From Anaerolineae bacterium (lineage in GTDB: Bacteria > Chloroflexota > Anaerolineae > Promineifilales > Promineifilaceae): a stretch of DNA of 64,000 bases. A model generated the notes under the pieces. The model had not been told where the DNA came from and did no database searches. It worked only from the letters and a program-made list of their open reading frames with translations. Location of the stretch: assembly GCA_019637635.1 (NCBI GenBank), contig JAHBVI010000022.1, positions 1 through 64,000 on the forward strand. Direction: 5' to 3'. Of this stretch, positions 1 to 8,007 are shown in pieces; the stretch's first letter is position 1; each line of letters starts with the position of its first letter. Both the position numbers and the translations under genes were made by a program.

Positions 1-454
1 TTGATATGATTCCAAGTTCATTGGTTATCACCGTATTCCCAAGAGGGTTCGATGCCTCGACAACTGTGTCATTGTCACTCAACAGTACGTTCAATATCTC
101 TAGACTGTTAGCATTTTCTCTTTCGGAAAGATCGAGGATTTCATCGTACTGAGGTCCTAACGATTCATTTCCCAGTTCTTCCTCAAGATTGACGTACACC
201 TCATGCAATCTGTATGCCGAAGACCTGAACAAAACGTGGCGAGTGCTTGTTGATTGCTTTGTTGATAACCGTCTAAGTTTTGCCAACTCGCTATTGAGCC
301 GTTGTCTATTTGCTCTAGCACGCGAATTGTAGGATCTAACCGCTTGGTTATATTCCCTAACTGCTCGGTTGTATTTATTGATAGCCTGCTTTCGTTTATT
401 TTCAGCTTGTCTCAACTTACTTCTTAATTGGGAACTAGAAATTTTTCTTGGCAT
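1..454 (-). CDS. Coiled-coil protein of unknown function (C-terminus outside window)
   Basis: The frame is open from an ATG at 454 to the window edge (151 codons seen), so the gene is partial. The N-terminus MPRKISSSQLRSKLRQAENK is followed by about 60 residues rich in K, R, Q, N and Y with heptad-like spacing, as expected for a basic coiled coil. An acidic stretch (LEEELGNES) follows. I recall similar N-termini in uncharacterised island-borne bacterial proteins but can name no function. The region is AT-rich, like the neighbouring fic gene and unlike the rest of the window, which suggests recent acquisition. A weak GTAGGTG ribosome site precedes the ATG. Confidence 0.6.
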   Translation of the reverse strand, partial: MPRKISSSQLRSKLRQAENKRKQAINKYNRAVREYNQAVRSYNSRARANRQRLNSELAKLRRLSTKQSTSTRHVLFRSSAYRLHEVYVNLEEELGNESLGPQYDEILDLSERENANSLEILNVLLSDNDTVVEASNPLGNTVITNELGIIS

Positions 455-574
455 ATTAATTCACCTACTTTCCTTTGAGTTAATACACGGCCGTTGCATT
501 CGACACATAAAAACATTATCAGGGTTCAAATCAAATTACTTTGATCGGGCTTATTCTCAACCGGCATTTGCAAA

Positions 575-1933
575 TCAACCTCTTAGCTTTGCCACCTCTA
601 AGCGTTGTCTTAGATCAGCTGGCGACAAAAAAAGAAAGGTTTTGCCATCTTTCATTTTGTGTAAAAGGTTCAATTCATCAGACAATTCTAATAGATCTGT
701 TCTTGCAGTCTGGTATGTCACCCCATGGACATGTTGGTGTCCTTTTATGTGGTAAATAGAGTTTGGATTTTTTAGGGCGTTTTCAAGCAAAGCTAGTTGT
801 CTATGGTTTAAAACTCCTGCCAATTTGGTTCTTTCCAGTAATTGTGCTACTGATTTAAGGTCTTGCATTTTACGTGCAAGATATGAATTTAATTGTTCAA
901 TCGCCTTTAGAATCACTTTCAGTTGGTGATCAATGAAGTAGGTTGTATCATTATCATCTGTTTCAGTATATAGAAAAGCACGTGCATACCTAACTGGAGC
1001 CTTCTTTATAGTTTGGGAAATCGAAATGAACTCAACAAGCCAATACTTCTCTTTGGCCATGTACCAATAAAAGAGGGCTCGTGCTGTTCGACCATTTCCA
1101 TCATCAAAGGGATGATCATATGCTAACATGAAATGCAGCAGTATTGCCTTGATAACAGGATGAACAAAAGCAGTTGTTTTGTTGTTATTTACAAAATCGC
1201 AGATCCTCTTTAATCTTTCCGGTAGCTCCACTGATTTTGGGGGATCATGAAGAATATTTCCTTCAGTATCAACAACTTGAATGTCATTCGAGGTTCTCAG
1301 TCTTCCAGCACCTTCAGGATTATCCAAGGTCTTTTCAGTAACAATGCGATGTAGCTCATATATCATCGGCGGGGTGAGCCTTTCATCTCTGTTTTCCTGG
1401 ACAAATTGCATAGCATGAAAATTATTAAGAATCATTTGTTCGCTCCGATCTCGAGGTGGCCTGTTTTGACGGATCATTTCTTTGGCGACTTTACGTGTAG
1501 TTGCTGCTCCCTCTAATTGACTCGAGCTTATTGCTTCTTCAATCAAAGAGTTGATCAAATATGCATCCCTAGTGTTGACATTCATTATGGGTTCCGCCAT
1601 GCGAATGCGGCCGCTGGCATTCTGGTCGATCTCATGAAGCATTCTTAACACGCAATCAGGCATTCCAAAATAAAACGGGTTCCCAAATTTGTCATACAGA
1701 GGCAGACCCTTAAGCAGCTTGGAACGTGCAAATTTCGTGCCTACCCAATGTTCCTCAACTGTAAAGTCATTTGAGTGCGCTTTGTACCGAAACTCATCCC
1801 AATGCAGATATCGGTCTTTATTGTCTGTTGGTTCAACTCTAGTAAGGATATCAAATACCTTGTCAGAATTTTTCTGTGTTACAGTTTTTTGAAGCCATGC
1901 ATCAACTTTTGGAGGGATCGTTGGTATTCTCAT
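575..1933 (-). CDS. Fic family protein (AMP-transferase) with C-terminal winged helix
   Basis: Fic enzymes transfer AMP, or other nucleotide moieties, to hydroxyl side chains of target proteins. The catalytic motif HPFDDGNGRTAR is complete at residues 274-285. An upstream inhibitory-helix motif, S137-S-Q-L-E141-G142, fits the class in which the alpha-inh helix is in the same chain N-terminal to the Fic core, so the enzyme is probably self-inhibited. The last 90 residues (LNHRQLALLENALKNP, then YQTARTDLLEL) look like a winged helix-turn-helix, suggesting DNA binding or autoregulation. An AGGAG site lies just before the ATG. The gene is AT-rich and lies with the coiled-coil gene on the strand opposite to the phage genes. 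Family call is secure; target unknown. Confidence 0.9.
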   Translation of the reverse strand: MRIPTIPPKVDAWLQKTVTQKNSDKVFDILTRVEPTDNKDRYLHWDEFRYKAHSNDFTVEEHWVGTKFARSKLLKGLPLYDKFGNPFYFGMPDCVLRMLHEIDQNASGRIRMAEPIMNVNTRDAYLINSLIEEAISSSQLEGAATTRKVAKEMIRQNRPPRDRSEQMILNNFHAMQFVQENRDERLTPPMIYELHRIVTEKTLDNPEGAGRLRTSNDIQVVDTEGNILHDPPKSVELPERLKRICDFVNNNKTTAFVHPVIKAILLHFMLAYDHPFDDGNGRTARALFYWYMAKEKYWLVEFISISQTIKKAPVRYARAFLYTETDDNDTTYFIDHQLKVILKAIEQLNSYLARKMQDLKSVAQLLERTKLAGVLNHRQLALLENALKNPNSIYHIKGHQHVHGVTYQTARTDLLELSDELNLLHKMKDGKTFLFLSPADLRQRLEVAKLRG

Positions 1934-1970
1934 TATTACTCCTTTATTTTATGCACTAATTCAGGAAATT

Positions 1971-2035
1971 TTAGTATTTGAATCTAGTATAGCACACTTG
2001 CGACAGAAATACTAATTATCTGTAATTTAGTATTT
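1971..2035. promoter_or_regulatory. Repeated operator-like motif upstream of fic
   Basis: The 9-mer TTAGTATTT occurs at 1971-1979 and 2027-2035, and in reverse complement at 2007-2015. The last two form a perfect 9-bp inverted repeat with an 11-nt centre. All three copies lie within 105 bases upstream of the fic start. This is what a dimeric repressor site would look like; the regulator may be the winged helix of Fic itself (inference). Confidence 0.45.
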
Positions 2036-2049
2036 TTATTTGTCGTAGT

Positions 2050-2087
2050 GGAGGTTCAATCATCAATAATTCTAAGATCGAACCTCC
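2050..2087. repeat. 8-bp inverted repeat in AT-rich gap
   Basis: GGAGGTTC at 2050-2057 pairs with GAACCTCC at 2080-2087 across a 22-nt centre. It lies near the boundary between the AT-rich island and the phage cluster. It may mark an insertion edge or be a terminator remnant. No T-tract follows on the plus strand. Confidence 0.35.
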
Positions 2088-2258
2088 TAAGCAAAGATAT
2101 GATTGTGACAAGAAGAGTTTTCTTCTGAAGGAGAACACTAATGGAAGTTCTTTAATACTGACAAGGAATTCGCCGGCTTGCTAAAGCAATGAAGCAGCTA
2201 TTCTTGACCTCACCTGCTAAATAAATTAGACTATCGTCAATCACATATTCGAGCGCAC

Positions 2259-2306
2259 AGACGCCTGCAAACCTTCCAAGGGAGGGTTTTTGCAGGCGTC
2301 TTTTTA
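2259..2306 (+). terminator. Strong intrinsic-terminator-like hairpin ahead of phage genes
   Basis: AGACGCCTGCAAA (2259-2271) pairs perfectly with TTTGCAGGCGTCT further on (ending 2301). A second small complementary segment (TTCC/GGGA) extends the stem inwards, and TTTTTATTAT follows. It lies 60 bases before the scaffold gene with no intact plus-strand gene before it in the window. It may end transcription of a gene lost upstream, or attenuate the structural operon. From 1934 to 2363 I see no coding region. Confidence 0.6.
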
Positions 2307-2363
2307 TTATTGTGAAGCCAGGGGCAACACACAACCATTCATTCTCAGGGAGAAGAACAACAG

Positions 2364-3065
2364 ATGGCAGAATCAACAGATAGCCAACAGAGCGGCCAAC
2401 AAGGCCCAAGCGGTGGCAGCAGTGCGGGCGCGGCAACGGCCGTACTCCAACAGCGCATCACCGAACTGGAAGCCAAAGTGGACACGCTGGAAGGGGACAA
2501 CTACAAGCTGCGGGAAGATCGGCGCGACCTGCGGGGCAAGGTGCGCGACCTGGAAGGGAAAACGCCGGAAGAAGGGGGCGTCATCCTCAACAAAGAGCAG
2601 GCCGCATTATGGACAGCGTACCAGCAAATCGGGAAGCCAGTTGACTTGAAAGCAGGCCAGGAAAAGCTGGCGACGCTGGAACGGCAGACGGCGATTGCCA
2701 ACGCAGCCCGGTACGCAGGGCCGGGTGTGCAGTATAACGACCAGGTGTTAGGTCAGCTGGTGCCGGAGTCGGCGGCGCTGATGGTGAAGACGGTCAAGGA
2801 TGCGGAGGGGCAGGAGAGCCAGGCAGCATTCATCAAAATCGGGGATGGGGAACACTCACTGGCCGAATATGCGGCCGCCCATTGGGAGGTGTTCATGCCG
2901 GCATTGGTCAATGTGACCGGCAACGGCCGCAACCTCACTCAGCAGTCTACCGGCACCACCTTCATCCCGCAGAAAGGGCAGCAGCCGCCACCGAAGCCGA
3001 AGGAGGTGACGCCGGAGGAGATTCGGGCGCAGAAGCTGGCGACGGGGCGGTATGGGTCAATTTAG
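2364..3065 (+). CDS. Phage scaffolding-like protein
   Basis: The 233-residue protein has a Gly/Ser/Gln-rich N-terminus, a charged coiled coil at about 28-65 (ITELEAKVDTLEGDNYKL), a middle region and a Pro/Lys-rich tail. This is the usual make-up of a capsid scaffold, which lines the procapsid and leaves or is cleaved during maturation. Position supports this: it directly precedes the cement and major capsid genes. There is no clear protease domain. GGGAGAAG lies at a good distance before the ATG. The call rests on architecture and gene order, not on a signature motif. Confidence 0.65.
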   Translation: MAESTDSQQSGQQGPSGGSSAGAATAVLQQRITELEAKVDTLEGDNYKLREDRRDLRGKVRDLEGKTPEEGGVILNKEQAALWTAYQQIGKPVDLKAGQEKLATLERQTAIANAARYAGPGVQYNDQVLGQLVPESAALMVKTVKDAEGQESQAAFIKIGDGEHSLAEYAAAHWEVFMPALVNVTGNGRNLTQQSTGTTFIPQKGQQPPPKPKEVTPEEIRAQKLATGRYGSI

Positions 3066-3098
3066 TGAGCAGTGAGCAGTGAACAGTAAGCAGTAAGG
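3064..3098 (+). repeat. Heptamer array AGTGAGC x5
   Basis: Five degenerate 7-bp units (AGTGAGC, AGTGAGC, AGTGAAC, AGTAAGC, AGTAAGG) fill the gap between scaffold and cement genes, directly upstream of the ribosome site. Confidence 0.85.
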
Positions 3099-3107
3099 AG
3101 GAGAGAG

Positions 3108-3509
3108 ATGGCACAGGTAGCACGGTCGAGTAAGGCGCAGATTGATGTGGTGAGTGCGCAGCACGCGCAGCAGATTGCGGGTAGTGTGTATGCCGGGGAG
3201 GCGTTGGACGCCATTGCCCCCTGCCGCATCCATACGGATGGCAATGTGTATATGAGCAACGGCACGGCCGCGAACATTGAGGCTCGCATTGATGGCTGGA
3301 CGCCGCGTAGTTATGCGGCCGGGGAAGCGGTGACGCTCTTTGGCCGGGGGGTGCGGGCGAAGTACAGCGATGGCCTGCTGACGCCGGGGTCTATTTTGTA
3401 TCTGGATACGGTAGACGGCCGTTTGAATGATGCGGCTACCACCGGCGATACGGTGGGCGTGGCCAAGGCGATCAATGCAGATGATATTCGCTTTACGAGG
3501 GACTCTTAA
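3108..3509 (+). CDS. Capsid cement / decoration protein (DUF2190-like)
   Basis: This 133-residue protein has the features of DUF2190 capsid cement proteins, which bind the outside of HK97-type shells. These are a short N-terminal arm, a Gly/Ala-rich beta barrel, the stretch AAGEAVTLFGRGVRAKYS, and a C-terminal half (TPGSILYLDTVDGRLNDAATTGDTVG shortened here to TPGSILYLDT...GDTVGVAKAI). The typical member is 110-140 residues. It lies between scaffold and major capsid, the normal place for this family. GGAGAGAG precedes the ATG. Confidence 0.75.
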   Translation: MAQVARSSKAQIDVVSAQHAQQIAGSVYAGEALDAIAPCRIHTDGNVYMSNGTAANIEARIDGWTPRSYAAGEAVTLFGRGVRAKYSDGLLTPGSILYLDTVDGRLNDAATTGDTVGVAKAINADDIRFTRDS

Positions 3510-3511
3510 GA

Positions 3512-3548
3512 GGTAATCCGTAATCGGTAATCCGTAATCGGTGAACGG
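3512..3548 (+). repeat. Heptamer array GGTAATC/CGTAATC x5
   Basis: Five 7-bp units (GGTAATC, CGTAATC, GGTAATC, CGTAATC, GGTGAAC) start two bases after the cement gene stop. They are the same type as, but different in sequence from, the array before the cement gene. Confidence 0.85.
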
Positions 3549-3614
3549 TTCAGCGATAACGGGAAGTGGCGCGGTTGGAAACCGGCCACAGCAAAGAGGG
3601 GATAGGAGAAGACT

Positions 3615-4664
3615 ATGGCAACTGGCATGTTAACGATTGACAGCCTGCTGGCGGTGGAGAACCGGTCGGCGGCGGAGTTTGGGCTGGACACCATCGCCCA
3701 GGTGTTGCAGGCAGACCTGGATGCCCACAACGGGATTGTGAATGACATGATGGGCGAATTGTGTGAGGTCTCGGCCGACCGGCAGCGCATCTATGGCGCT
3801 TCGCAGGAAGGGGACATGGATGAGGTAGACGAGTTTGGCCGGGCACGGTCGCAGCAGGTGACACCGGGTTCGCAGGTGGGTTTCCCGCTGCGTAAGTTCA
3901 CCCGTGCCCTGGGTTGGACAAGCACCTGGTTCAAGGTGCATACGCCGGCAGACATGGCGCGGGCGGTGCAGGGGATTGAGAAGGCACATCTGAAACGGCT
4001 GCAAATGGAGATCAAAAACGCCGTCTTCCGCGCCGCCAATTTCAGCTACAACGATCACCTGATTGACAAGTTTACCCTGACCATCAAACGGCTGGTCAAT
4101 GCCGATGGCTATTCCATCCCCGAAGGGCCAAACGGGGAGCAGTTCAACCCCAACACGCACACCCACTTTGACGCCATCAATGGTATTACCAATGCCGCCC
4201 TGCTGGCGCTGATTGACGACGTGGTGGAGCATGGGCATGGCGGGATGCTCAAGTTGTGCATTAACCGGGGGAATGAGACGGCCGTGCGCGGCCTGGCCGA
4301 TTTTCAAGCCTACCCGGATCCGCGCCTGGTGTTGGGCAGCCATGTGAACCAGCACAGCCAACGGCTGGACATCTCGCGGCTGGATAACCGGGCGATTGGC
4401 ACGTTGGGCGCGGCCGAAGTGTGGGTGAAAAGCTGGACGCCGCAGCATTACTACTTTTGTTATGACGCGGAAGCGGAGGGGAAACCGCTGGTGTTCCGCC
4501 AACGGCCGCAGGCGGCGCTGCAAGGTTTACGCATTGCTTCGGAGAATGACGACTATCCCCTGTTTGCGCAATTCATGGAAGCGGAATTTGGCGTGGGGGT
4601 ATGGACGCGGACGAATGGGGCGGTGTTGTTTGGCAATGGGGCGGCGTGGGTGGATGCCTTCTAA
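3615..4664 (+). CDS. Phage major capsid protein (HK97-type)
   Basis: The 349-residue protein is the likely shell subunit. The N-terminus (MLTIDSLLAVENRSAAEFGL) is followed by a region with DEFGRARSQQVTPGSQVGFPLRKF and a C-terminal half with QHYYFCYDAEAEGKPLVFRQRP and GVWTRTNGAVLFGNGAAWVDAF, typical of capsid proteins in which late strands carry Tyr/Phe-rich sequence. It is shorter than capsids with a long N-terminal delta domain, consistent with a separate scaffold gene upstream. It has no fused protease. GGAGAAG precedes the ATG. Gene order (scaffold, cement, capsid, connector) agrees. Confidence 0.8.
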   Translation: MATGMLTIDSLLAVENRSAAEFGLDTIAQVLQADLDAHNGIVNDMMGELCEVSADRQRIYGASQEGDMDEVDEFGRARSQQVTPGSQVGFPLRKFTRALGWTSTWFKVHTPADMARAVQGIEKAHLKRLQMEIKNAVFRAANFSYNDHLIDKFTLTIKRLVNADGYSIPEGPNGEQFNPNTHTHFDAINGITNAALLALIDDVVEHGHGGMLKLCINRGNETAVRGLADFQAYPDPRLVLGSHVNQHSQRLDISRLDNRAIGTLGAAEVWVKSWTPQHYYFCYDAEAEGKPLVFRQRPQAALQGLRIASENDDYPLFAQFMEAEFGVGVWTRTNGAVLFGNGAAWVDAF

Positions 4665-4691
4665 ATTATGAATTAGGAATTAGGAATTATG
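4664..4691 (+). repeat. Heptamer array AATTATG/AATTAGG x4
   Basis: Four 7-bp units (AATTATG, AATTAGG, AATTAGG, AATTATG) overlap the end of the capsid gene and fill the gap to the next gene. Confidence 0.8.
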
Positions 4692-4719
4692 AAGGGGGAG
4701 GAAGAGAGAGAAGGAGAGT

Positions 4720-5046
4720 ATGGCGGAGACGATTCCAGGGGGGGCTTATTTGCGGTCGGATGGGAAGAGTGTGGTGGATGCGAATGGACATGCGTTGGGG
4801 CATCTGGTGGTGGAGAAGGGGCGGATTGTGCCAAAAGATAAGGCGCTAAGAGCGGCGCAGCGGGAGCCGGAGGTGGAGAGGCTGCCGGATGAGTTTCCGG
4901 GGGTGAAACTTTTGCGGCTGGCGGGGTACGAGACGCGGGCATCTCTGGTGGGGTTGAGCCGGGCGGAACTGATTGCCTTTGATGGGATTGGGGAGGTGAC
5001 GGCCGACCGGATTTTGGAGGAACTGGCGCAACTTCCCCCGATTTAA
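4720..5046 (+). CDS. Small head protein with helix-hairpin-helix end
   Basis: A 108-residue protein. The first half has a beta-rich stretch (YLRSDGKSVVDANGHALG). The C-terminal 45 residues (LAGYETRASLVGLSRAELIA, then FDGIGEVTADRILEEL) match two helix-hairpin-helix units with the GIGEVTA turn, usually a DNA-binding or protein-contact element. It lies between capsid and head-tail connector, where small head-completion proteins occur in siphophages. The exact function is unknown. GGAGAG precedes the ATG. Confidence 0.6.
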   Translation: MAETIPGGAYLRSDGKSVVDANGHALGHLVVEKGRIVPKDKALRAAQREPEVERLPDEFPGVKLLRLAGYETRASLVGLSRAELIAFDGIGEVTADRILEELAQLPPI

Positions 5047-5049
5047 CGC

Positions 5050-5433
5050 ATGACCATCACCACTGACCTGACAGAACCCATTGGGCAGATTCGGCTGGAG
5101 ATAGGGGACGCCGAGGAAGATCCAAACGGTATTCGGCCGCAGGGCCGGAATTTCAGCGACGCGCAGCTGCTCTACTTCTATGCCGCCGAAGGCAGCCACG
5201 TGGGGCGGGCAGCGGCGCGGGCGTGTGAGGTGTTGGTGCGGGAATGGGCGAAAGAGCCGACGGCCGTGCGGTTGGGGCCGCAGTCGGAGGAGATGAGCGC
5301 CAGCACCTTTTTTCGCCTGGAGGCCGACCGGCTGCGGCGGGTGCATGGGCGGAATGAGGTGGTGGTGGGACGGCCGATGGGGACGGCGGGAGTGAGGCTG
5401 TACCCGGCCGGGGCGAATCCGGCGGATGAGTAG
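5050..5433 (+). CDS. Head-tail connector (gp6-like adaptor)
   Basis: The 127-residue sequence opens with IGQIRLEIGDAEEDPNGIR and continues with FSDAQLLYFYAAEGSHVGRAAARACEVLVREWA. This pattern (short strand, then a helical bundle) is typical of gp6/gp15-type adaptor rings that join portal to tail. It starts three bases after the preceding stop, so the two genes are probably co-translated. Its role follows from family resemblance and from its position right after the capsid genes. Confidence 0.7.
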   Translation: MTITTDLTEPIGQIRLEIGDAEEDPNGIRPQGRNFSDAQLLYFYAAEGSHVGRAAARACEVLVREWAKEPTAVRLGPQSEEMSASTFFRLEADRLRRVHGRNEVVVGRPMGTAGVRLYPAGANPADE

Positions 5434-5467
5434 TGGCACGGTCTAAGACCGGCCACAGCGCATTGAA

Positions 5468-5770
5468 ATGAGCCGACTGATGACCCAAAGCTGCCAGATT
5501 GTGGCGCTGCCGTACACGGGGCAGACGGAGGAGACGGTTATTGCCCCTGCCCTATCCTGCTCCTATCCGTTTCCAGCCAACCGGCATAACTGGACAGAGG
5601 CGACGGATTTTGAAGGGTTGGAAATCTTCACCGCCCACATGGTGGATGTGGAGAAAGGGCAGATACTCACAGTCAACGGCCGTACATTCACCATCGAACA
5701 GGTACGAGACTACCAGTCCAGATATGGCACCTTGAACTATCTGCACCTGCTGCTCCGACAAAGGAACTGA
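5468..5770 (+). CDS. Head closure / stopper-like protein
   Basis: The 100-residue, mostly beta protein has sequence TDFEGLEIFTAHMVDVEKGQ followed by ILTVNGRTFTIEQVRDY. The latter resembles the end of head-tail joining (stopper, gp16/FII-like) proteins, where a strand with V.G..Y.I..V precedes the C-terminus. It lies between connector and tail-completion genes, as in HK97-like phages. No strong ribosome site is visible. Confidence 0.6.
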   Translation: MSRLMTQSCQIVALPYTGQTEETVIAPALSCSYPFPANRHNWTEATDFEGLEIFTAHMVDVEKGQILTVNGRTFTIEQVRDYQSRYGTLNYLHLLLRQRN

Positions 5771-5772
5771 CT

Positions 5773-6249
5773 ATGTTTTTCAACTTCACGATTCGGCCAG
5801 GTGGGGAGAATGATATGGACGCCAACTGGCAGCGGGCGTTTGACCAGGCGATTGACTCCCTCATCGCGGTGGGGCGGGCAGCGCAGCAGGATAGTGATGA
5901 GGCACACCAGACAGCCGTGGCCATGGGCATCGAGGCGGTGCAATATGCAATGGAAATTTCACCCTGGCTGACCGGCAGCCTGGCGACTTCGCACATGCTG
6001 GTAGACGAAGGCAACCCCGTTTATGTGCGTATTGACCCTTCTTCAGTGAATCCGTTCAGCGATGAGAACCCGCCAGAGTATGGGCCAAAGGTGCATCTGA
6101 TGGGTGAGCAGTATGCGGGGACGCCGCTGGCCGAAAGTCCCAGCGGCGGGGCCAGAGCGTTCTATGACGCGACGGTGGAGTTGTTCGGCGAGGAGATTTT
6201 GGATGTGGGTGAGGAAACCTTCCTGGCTCAACTGCGAGTCTTGAAATGA
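5773..6249 (+). CDS. Tail completion protein (HK97 gp10-like)
   Basis: A protein of 158 residues, or 144 if the internal ATG at 5815 (preceded by GGGGAG) is used. The core has AVAMGIEAVQYAMEISPWLT, GSLATSHMLV, and a conserved-looking PEYGPKVHLMGEQ. This is the layout of HK97 gp10-type proteins: an N-terminal helix, then TG.L..S..., then an edge-strand Y. Such proteins link the head-tail interface to the tail terminator. Both candidate starts have a ribosome site. Confidence 0.65.
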   Translation: MFFNFTIRPGGENDMDANWQRAFDQAIDSLIAVGRAAQQDSDEAHQTAVAMGIEAVQYAMEISPWLTGSLATSHMLVDEGNPVYVRIDPSSVNPFSDENPPEYGPKVHLMGEQYAGTPLAESPSGGARAFYDATVELFGEEILDVGEETFLAQLRVLK

Positions 6250-6692
6250 GCAGCACCAACGAAGTGCAGCAAGAGATTGGCGGTCTGCTGCCCACCTGGT
6301 TTGCTGAGGCAAACATTCCCATGGAGCCGACACAGATCCGGGATTACCTGACGACGCCGGACAGTGATAGCAGCCATCCGAACTGGTGCATTTTGGGCGT
6401 AACTGCCACCACCACCCGCGCCGCCGTTTTAGGTGACAGTGAAGAACCGGCGCAGTTTGTCCTCATCCTCTTTGCCCGGTTGGGTAAGGGCGACCAGGCC
6501 GAGGTCAGCAGAGAAGCGGCCGAACGGTGGCTGAATGACGCCGAGGAGATGGTGGTGCGCCAATTGGAAAACCTGCCGTCTACCCTGCTGTGGTATGGGG
6601 TGGAGGTGCGCCAGCCGCGCCGGGATGTGATTCGGGAGTGGCATGGCAAGTACCGGACAAGCATCGTGCCGTTTGTGGTGGAGAAGAGATAA
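6246..6692 (+). CDS. Tail terminator-like protein
   Basis: A 148-residue protein that overlaps the preceding gene by ATGA, indicating translational coupling. It has an alpha/beta layout with TRAAVLGDSEEPAQFVLILF, a helix EAAERWLNDAEEMVVRQLE and a final strand TSIVPFVVEKR, consistent with tail terminator (gpU/gp11-like) proteins that cap the tail tube. The assignment is mostly from order, since it lies between the gp10-like protein and the tail tube gene. Confidence 0.55.
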   Translation: MSSTNEVQQEIGGLLPTWFAEANIPMEPTQIRDYLTTPDSDSSHPNWCILGVTATTTRAAVLGDSEEPAQFVLILFARLGKGDQAEVSREAAERWLNDAEEMVVRQLENLPSTLLWYGVEVRQPRRDVIREWHGKYRTSIVPFVVEKR

Positions 6693-6694
6693 GT

Positions 6695-6763
6695 ATCCAC
6701 AGATTACACAGATGACACAGATTAAAAAATCTGCGAAATCTGTGGAATCTGTGGATTAAGGAG
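6695..6763 (+). repeat. Imperfect inverted repeat of AATCTGTGG units
   Basis: The gap holds ATCCACAGATT on the left and tandem AATCTGTGG units on the right, so the transcript can fold into a long imperfect hairpin. It ends just before the ribosome site of the next gene. Confidence 0.65.
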
Positions 6764-6771
6764 AAGAAAGA

Positions 6772-7041
6772 GTGACGCAAAAGTATGATCCAAACGCTTT
6801 GTATGTGGTGACGCAGGGCAACCGTATCAGTATCCCGGATGGGAATGGGGGCAAACGCTTTGTGGCCTATGACGTGGATGTGGACGGGCAGGGGAACAAG
6901 ATTCCCTTCACCATGAGCCACCGCACGGCCAGGGAGGTGCAGTATCTGGTGGAAGTTAAAAAGGTGATTGCGCCAGCACCGAAGGCGGTTGAAACCGCCA
7001 CTACGAACACAAACACAAACAAGGGAGGGAGTAAAAGCTAA
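6772..7041 (+). CDS. Small phage protein of unknown function
   Basis: An 89-residue protein starting at GTG, with GGAGAAG upstream. Sequence is YVVTQGNRISIPDGNGGKRF, then YDVDVDGQGNKIPFTMSHRT, ending in a Thr/Asn/Lys-rich tail. I see no known domain. Its place between terminator and tail tube genes suggests a minor tail protein. Its stop overlaps the ATG of the tube gene. Confidence 0.6.
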   Translation: MTQKYDPNALYVVTQGNRISIPDGNGGKRFVAYDVDVDGQGNKIPFTMSHRTAREVQYLVEVKKVIAPAPKAVETATTNTNTNKGGSKS

Positions 7042-7571
7042 TGGCAAAAACAGATAAGGCCATTTCGCCGCGTCGGGGCAAGCTAGAGATGGTGGTCAGT
7101 GCAGCCATGTTCGCCGCCTTCCCTGAATTCGGCCAGGCGGAAACGGTAGACCTGTCCAAGATGGTCAAGGGCATCAGCGGCGGCGGCTTGCAGCGGGCCG
7201 TGAACCGTGAGTATGTCATTGGTGATGACACCCCCATCAGCGACTACGACAAGCGCATTGAACGCGGTGACCTGAGCATCGCTTTTCTCTACACCAACGG
7301 CAAAGAGCTGCTGGGTAGCCATGCCACCAATAAATGGGACCTGTACACGATGCTGAAAAAGGTGGCCGAATACACGGCCGCAGACCTGTCAGTTGTGTTC
7401 ATCTGGTCTCCGGCCGGGGGTGCAGTGGGAGATGAGGAGTTCAGCACGGACACCGACCAGAGCTTCATCAAAGGACTGTCAGACCCGGTAGGTGGCACCG
7501 AAACCAACGGCAAGCTGCAAGTAACGGTAACGCTTGATTCACCGACGCTGACGCCGGCGACGGTGGCATAA
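7041..7571 (+). CDS. Major tail tube protein
   Basis: This 176-residue protein has an N-terminal helix and a beta-rich body (REYVIGDDTPISDYDKRIER, DLSIAFLYTNGKELLG). The C-terminal strand TNGKLQVTVTLDSPTLTPAT is typical of tail tube subunits that polymerise around the tape measure. It lies directly before the frameshifting chaperone and the tape measure gene, the canonical position of the tube gene. GGGAGG lies just before the ATG. Confidence 0.7.
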   Translation: MAKTDKAISPRRGKLEMVVSAAMFAAFPEFGQAETVDLSKMVKGISGGGLQRAVNREYVIGDDTPISDYDKRIERGDLSIAFLYTNGKELLGSHATNKWDLYTMLKKVAEYTAADLSVVFIWSPAGGAVGDEEFSTDTDQSFIKGLSDPVGGTETNGKLQVTVTLDSPTLTPATVA

Positions 7572-7599
7572 AGCAGTGAGCGGTGAGCGGTAAGCAGTG
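7572..7599 (+). repeat. Heptamer array AGCAGTG/AGCGGTG x4
   Basis: Four 7-bp units (AGCAGTG, AGCGGTG, AGCGGTA, AGCAGTG) start at the stop of the tube gene. Confidence 0.8.
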
Positions 7600-7617
7600 A
7601 GGAGAATGGAGGAAAAG

Positions 7618-8007
7618 ATGAGCGAGGAAGTGATTGAATTGGGGGATGGTCTGCCTGTTTTGCCGCTGGCTCCGCCGGGGATGGTGGCGCTGGCCGCACC
7701 GGAGGGGTTTAGCGGGCATATTTTTGTGCCGGACCCGGAGGGGTGGTTGTCGGCGAAGGCGATCAGCCAATGGCTGCGCAAGGGAATTCCACCGGAACTG
7801 GAAGATGAGGTGTGGCTCTACCAGGAGGCGTATGCCCGGGGCCATATGGTGCAGTTTCACATGAAGGATGGCGACGGCCGTAAGGTCATCATCAATGAGA
7901 AGACGCTGTTGGCGATGGAGTATCCCAACATCTGTGCCCAAATCATTGTAGACCACACCGAAGGGCTTATCAGCAAAGCCAGGCACAAAAAAAAATCGCC
8001 TGGCTAG
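7618..8007 (+). CDS. Tail assembly chaperone, short form (gpG-like)
   Basis: A 129-residue protein from ATG 7618, chosen over an upstream GTG because GGAGG precedes it at proper distance. It lies between tail tube and tape measure, where tail assembly chaperones are always encoded. The visible sequence has LSAKAISQWLRKGIPPELED and a helical acidic core. It ends in HKKKSPG at TAG 8005-8007 just after nine A residues. Chaperones of this type coat the tape measure protein during tail growth and are absent from the mature virion. Confidence 0.7.
   Translation: MSEEVIELGDGLPVLPLAPPGMVALAAPEGFSGHIFVPDPEGWLSAKAISQWLRKGIPPELEDEVWLYQEAYARGHMVQFHMKDGDGRKVIINEKTLLAMEYPNICAQIIVDHTEGLISKARHKKKSPG

Noticed and set aside
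369-759. Plus-strand open frames over the Fic and coiled-coil genes
   Set aside because: They overlap well-supported minus-strand genes and have no recognisable product.
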